Shown piece by piece: positions 60,105-64,000 of a DNA stretch of 64,000 bases. The position numbers were made by a program, and so were the translations under genes. Every line of letters begins with the position of its first letter. The first letter of the stretch is position 1. Below the pieces are notes generated by a model that saw only the letters and a program-made list of their open reading frames with translations, did no database searches and was not told the origin of the DNA. The stretch is from Prototheca cutis. Its lineage: Eukaryota; Chlorophyta; Trebouxiophyceae; Chlorellales; Chlorellaceae. The DNA lies in NCBI GenBank assembly GCA_002897115.2, contig BCIH01000001.1:1974039-2038038 (forward strand). Reading direction: 5' to 3'.

Positions 60105-61806
60105 TCACGATGTGGGTCCGTTTGCGAGTGCCTCGCCGGGAGGCGCGGCGTTCAGTGGTGACACAGCGTCAGCAGCCTCCAGAGCATCGAGAACAAGTCT
60201 CCAAAAGCCCGGAACATCCATTTTCTGCATGGTGCATGGTTGGTGGAATGATGCTTGGGGTGCCTGTGCGGCGCAGCGGCACCCAGCTCAAAGCCGGCCA
60301 GCCCCTCCAAGACACACACTCACCACGCAGACGTGCACATTTGGCGGTCGGCCTGTCGTCCGACGGACGTCCGTAACCGTCTGGCCTGCACTCAACCTGC
60401 TGTGCGTCTCCACATCCACGCGCCAAAACCGTGCCTGCGGCCCATGACAGGCATGGGGGGAGTCAGAACCGCCGCATACCAGTCCCGCAGCAGCCTGCAG
60501 AGCCGCACACAGCACTGCCTTCATGTCATGCTCACCTGGAACAGGGAGCTGTTTATGACGTATGCCACAGCACAGGGGTCGTGGAGCGGGGGAAAATCAA
60601 AGTCGAACACTTCCTTGTACTGCATGGAGTGGGTGAACGGAATGGGCGGGCATCGGTTGAATTGAGTCGGGTGTGTGAATGAATGAATGAATGAATGAAT
60701 GCATGAATGAATGAATGAATGCATGGGGGCCACCAGGCAAGGAGAAGAACATCACAACACAGCCCCCCGGGCCAACCCCCCCACCCCCACCCCGACCCCC
60801 ACCACCAACACACACACACACACAAAACAAGAGAACATACCGTGTCGGCGAAAAAATGCAAGAGGTCGTAGATCTTTTTCCTAAAAGGCGACACTGGTTT
60901 TCCCAGGGTGCCGCCTGCCACCGCCGCCGCCACCTCCCTCGTCACCAGGGCCGTGTGCGTGACCTCCAGAGGCACCATGGTGACGGGGACCGCCGACCTG
61001 AGAACCATCTGTGCAGCCTCGGGGTCGACCTCGATGTTGAACTCGGCGACCGGCGCTGCGCATGTGTGGGGAGGGGGATCGGCGTCCACTCAATCCCCTG
61101 CGCATGGCAGGGCAGACGAGGAGGTCCTGGCAGCACACAAGCCTCATTCTGCATGCCTGCAACGTTCATGGTGAGACATGCCATCCAAGCACAAGGGTGC
61201 TGGACCCCAGCCCCCCCATGCGCACAGCCCTCTCGGCCATCCCTGCTCCGCACCTGTGTTGCCGGTACCCAGGGCGCCGCCCATGAACACCACCTCCACC
61301 CTGTCCTTGAGCTCTGGGTACAGCGTGAGTAGGAGCGCGACGTTGGTGAGCGCGCCCGTGGCAACAAGGCAAACGCGGCACGCCGGCCGCGCCGCCGCTG
61401 CGGCGGAGATCCGCTGTGCAACCTGGACAATCCCGGGCGACGAGTCCCCCGGCGCCGCCGACGCACAACACTCTGCACAAGGCACCGGTGGGAAGAGGGC
61501 TCCGCCACCAGGTCCGTCCAGGCCGGTCTCGCCATGGATCTCGGCGCAGGCGATGGCAGGCCGCATGATGGGCTGGGCCTGGCAGGGGATGACCTCCACC
61601 CCGGCCAGGCCGGCCGCGTGGACCACTCGGCGGGCATTTTCGGTGACCCTGGCCAGAGTCTGATTCCCTGCCACGGTGCTTATGCCAAGGAGCTGTATCC
61701 GTGGGCTGTGGCCGGCCAGGATGATGGCGATCGCGTCGTCATGGCCTGGATCACAGTCCAGCCAGACCGGAACCGGCCCCACCTGCTCCTCGCCGTCCGG
61801 GGCCAT
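60105..61806 (-). CDS. Inosine-uridine-type nucleoside N-ribohydrolase
   Basis: Five exons, 61806-61254, 61055-60841, 60619-60536, 60434-60324 and 60224-60105, join in phases 1, 0, 0 and 0 and give about 360 residues. The enzyme splits ribonucleosides into base and ribose in purine and pyrimidine salvage. The calcium-binding signature VWLDCDPGHDDAIAIIL places Asp19, Asp23 and Asp24 as metal ligands. GISTVAGNQTLARVTENARR and LVATGALTNVALLLTLYPEL follow, then VVFMGGALGTGNT across a join to APVAEFNIEVDPEAA. The catalytic His-Asp pair appears in PPLHDPCAVAYVI. All family landmarks are intact. A Met further upstream in the same frame is possible, but Met 61806 begins directly before the conserved domain. 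Confidence 0.93.
60680..60724. repeat. (GAAT)n tetranucleotide repeat
   Basis: About ten units with two GCAT interruptions, inside the third intron of the nucleoside hydrolase gene. Confidence 0.9.
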
Positions 61807-62393
61807 TCCATGCCCGGGGAACCCTGTCAATACTCCATTCAGGGACGGGGGGAATATTCTAGGTACACGAACCGGATTGTCGACGGGAAAGCCGTTGAGA
61901 AGGGCTGCCCTCGACCTTGGCAGAGGGGACTGCAGGCTTGTCGCGCTGCCCAGCAAGTTTTTGCGATTTTGAGTGGCGGATTGCTAGGAGCATGGGAGGA
62001 CTGGGCCGGGCATTGAGACAATCAAATCATTCACCCCCCCAAGCACCCTCGCTTTCTGGACTGCAGATCTGCAACTACGGATATCAAAAGTGCACAGGTA
62101 AAAAATGAGACCAGTGTCAAGTCTGTGCGTGGTCTGGAGCATCGCGGCTTTTGAACGGGGCCAGGGGCCCACTGCAGAACTGGGCAAGGTATCGGCAACG
62201 ATGCCAGGGTACAAGATTGGCATTTTGCAGTACGCTAAGAGTTGGTATCATCGGAATGACAGCCGGCGGCACCGTGCGACCTCAAAGCTGTAGTGGCACC
62301 AGGGGAACTTGGGAAAGAACCATTCTCGGGCCTGGGGTCCCCGTTCAGGTGGTCCCAAGGCCCGGACCCCGGCACCTACCCCACGGGGCAACC
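61807..62393. other. Intergenic region between two minus-strand genes
   Basis: The upstream region of the nucleoside hydrolase gene and the 3' flank of the phosphatase gene. No coding sequence was recognised. Confidence 0.45.
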
Positions 62394-63890
62394 TCAGGGC
62401 TCGCAGGCATGCGGCGCTCCATCGAGCAGCTTGCGCGCGCTCGTGGTCAGCGCTTCCAGTGTGGCCTGCAGGCTGCTCAGCTCTGCCGTGGCCAGCTGGA
62501 TGCAGTCATGCGCCGAGTCCAGGTGTGCCGAATGCTCGGGAGGACCCAAGCTATCAGCGGTGCTCTGCTCCAAGATTCTCTGCAGAAGGTGATGGGGCGA
62601 TTGGTTGGCGGCCCATGGAGGGGGGTGGTCGGGTGCTGCACGCCTGTGAACGCAGATCCAGTGCATTGTTAGACGTGGCCCTCACCCCTGGCCCCGTTCT
62701 CGTTCACGGCCCCAGACCCTCGCCTTACCTGCATGCCCTGGATGATGGACAGTGTGCCCGTGAGCTGGCGCTGGAATGAGCGCTGGATCACCGTCTCCTC
62801 CGCCGCTGTCCAGTCCGCCTTGCTAGACCCGTTTACGCCCTTGGCCCGGCGCCTGCAGCGTTGTTGGGCGAGTGGGTGGGTGGGCGTCGGGTGCAGAGGA
62901 ATGAACGGGCCATCGCCAGCAACCGTCCAGTCCCAGACCCAACACGCCTTGCTACTCGCCCTCTTTTCTGCCCCCCAAAACCCCATCTCCCTCAAAACAA
63001 AAGTAGACAAATAAATATATAAATAAAGATCGGAACTCCTTGACTTGCTCACTTGTCAAAGATGTCTCGGGCGACGTAGCCGACTTCGTTGGAGCGCCCT
63101 TCGACCAGCCTGCGGCGCACTGTCTTCCAGCAGTCGACGTAGGGATGCGCCTGGGGGCGCGCGGTGCGGACGGCCGCCAGCGCGTCGTCCAGCTGCCAGC
63201 CCATGACCCAGGTAAGGTAGGCCACCACCGTCAGCGTGGCCCGATTGATCCCGGCAGTGCAGTGCAGGTACACGCGGTGGCCCAGGGCCACGAGCACGTG
63301 CAGCGCGCGGACGGCCTCGGGCAGCATGGCCGCCTGGTCGTCGTGGTCAAAGTCGCGGACCGCGACGCGGGCCGCCAGAAGCTGTCGGGCAGCTGCCTGT
63401 GAGCGGATGGCGGGGTAGTCGATGCGCAGCGCCTCCAAGCACGCGTCCGACTGCAGCGACAGCACCGCTGTCGCCCCAGCCTCGTCCACGATCCGGTCCT
63501 GCATTCGTTGGTGTTGTTGGCATGGATGGTTATGTCAGTCTGCTTTCGTTTTTGGGGGGTGGGGAGGCGGCATGCAGTTTACGCTACTGGACAATGTGGC
63601 AACAATCCACATGCATCACAACTGTGGAAATAACCATGTTCTCGAACTATAACAGTGCATCCCCCAGCGCACAATATCTTCGGGACTGCGCGGGCAGGAG
63701 CCTATGATGATGGGGTGCTCTGGCAGCGAGTCCCAGTTGAGGGTCCACCGCCACTCGTCCACGCTGCCCTCCCTCCCCCCACTCTCCTCCCAGCGCATCT
63801 TGTTGGCAGCCGCTTCCTCATCCGTAATGGGAACCGCACCAGTGCCTGCGCGGGCGTCACCGGGCACGGGGAAACAGCACTGATCAAGTC
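62394..63890 (-). CDS. Dual-specificity phosphatase, laforin/SEX4-like, 5' end not resolved
   Basis: Exons in order: one ending at 63673 whose start (about 63890 or further upstream) is unclear, then 63498-63053, 62852-62729 and 62579-62394. Joins are in phases 0, 2 and 0. The catalytic loop HCTAGINRATL (HCx5R) and the general-acid segment VAVRDFDHDD are intact. The preceding DSLPEHPIIIGSCPRSPEDI and LSLQSD motifs match plant phosphoglucan-type phosphatases of the SEX4/LSF group. No carbohydrate-binding module is visible in the part present. After the catalytic domain a helical tail (DWTAAEETVIQRSFQRQL and SSLQATLEALTTSARKLL) is added. If it acts like its relatives, it removes phosphate from starch or phosphorylated protein in the plastid. 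Substrate and location are inference, because the N-terminus is missing. Confidence 0.78.
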
Positions 63891-64000
63891 GGCTGGCTAG
63901 CTAGCTCCCAGCTCGAGGCAGGGCCTGGGCCCCGTGTGCTCCAACCACGCCCACACCCGCGCACGACGAGTTCGCGCAGTGGCATACTCGAGATATTTAC

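Overview
The window looks like nuclear DNA from a green alga, probably a trebouxiophyte of the Chlorella/Auxenochlorella/Prototheca type. This rests on three things: high GC, genes cut by many short introns (GT-AG, with many GTGCG-type donors and one probable GC-AG intron), and plant-type gene content. That content includes a SULTR/SLC26 sulfate transporter, a two-AP2-domain transcription factor, a plastid-type FAD synthetase, a laforin/SEX4-like phosphatase, VARICOSE/EDC4, a PA-TM-RING protein and a GRIP golgin. The species assignment is inference. Gene models were built by hand from reading frames, splice phases and family landmarks. Nearly all junctions keep phase, and the exceptions are stated in the entries.

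Layout, left to right. 1-10 kb, all minus strand: PA-TM-RING ubiquitin ligase, FAD synthetase, mitochondrial Rieske protein, diacylglycerol kinase. 10.6-13.5 kb plus: sulfate transporter. 14.07-14.72 kb: a terminal-inverted-repeat element carrying a Fanzor/TnpB-like 3' exon. 15-20.9 kb minus: clathrin heavy chain. 21.4-26.1 kb plus: EDC4. 26.7-28.2 kb minus: AP2 factor. 29.1-30.7 kb plus: PIH1 protein. 31-44.6 kb minus: a giant BEACH-WD40 gene of about 3,800 codons in about 17 exons. 45.1-46.3 kb plus: universal stress protein. 46.7-48.5 kb minus: coiled-coil protein. 49.4-52.6 kb minus: GRIP golgin. 53.6-54.9 kb plus: Nudix hydrolase. 55.7-57.6 kb minus: secreted expansin-like protein with three ShK modules. 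60.1-61.8 kb minus: nucleoside hydrolase. 62.4-63.9 kb minus: dual-specificity phosphatase, cut by the window edge.

Several genes share cellular themes, although they do not form an operon. Clathrin heavy chain, the BEACH protein, the golgin and the PA-TM-RING protein all belong to membrane traffic. EDC4 acts in mRNA decapping. Rieske and FAD synthetase serve redox metabolism.

The most unusual content is non-genic. Three dispersed copies of one short repeat lie at 14.07-14.72, 48.69-49.03 and 59.70-60.07 kb. Two have TA-flanked, mariner-like inverted ends, and one encloses a reading frame ending in the Fanzor/TnpB C-terminal signature. A relatively AT-rich fragment at about 59.55-59.69 kb encodes the conserved core of ribosomal protein S11 and looks like transferred organellar DNA. 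Four very long G or C homopolymers (51-65 bases) sit in introns or gene flanks.
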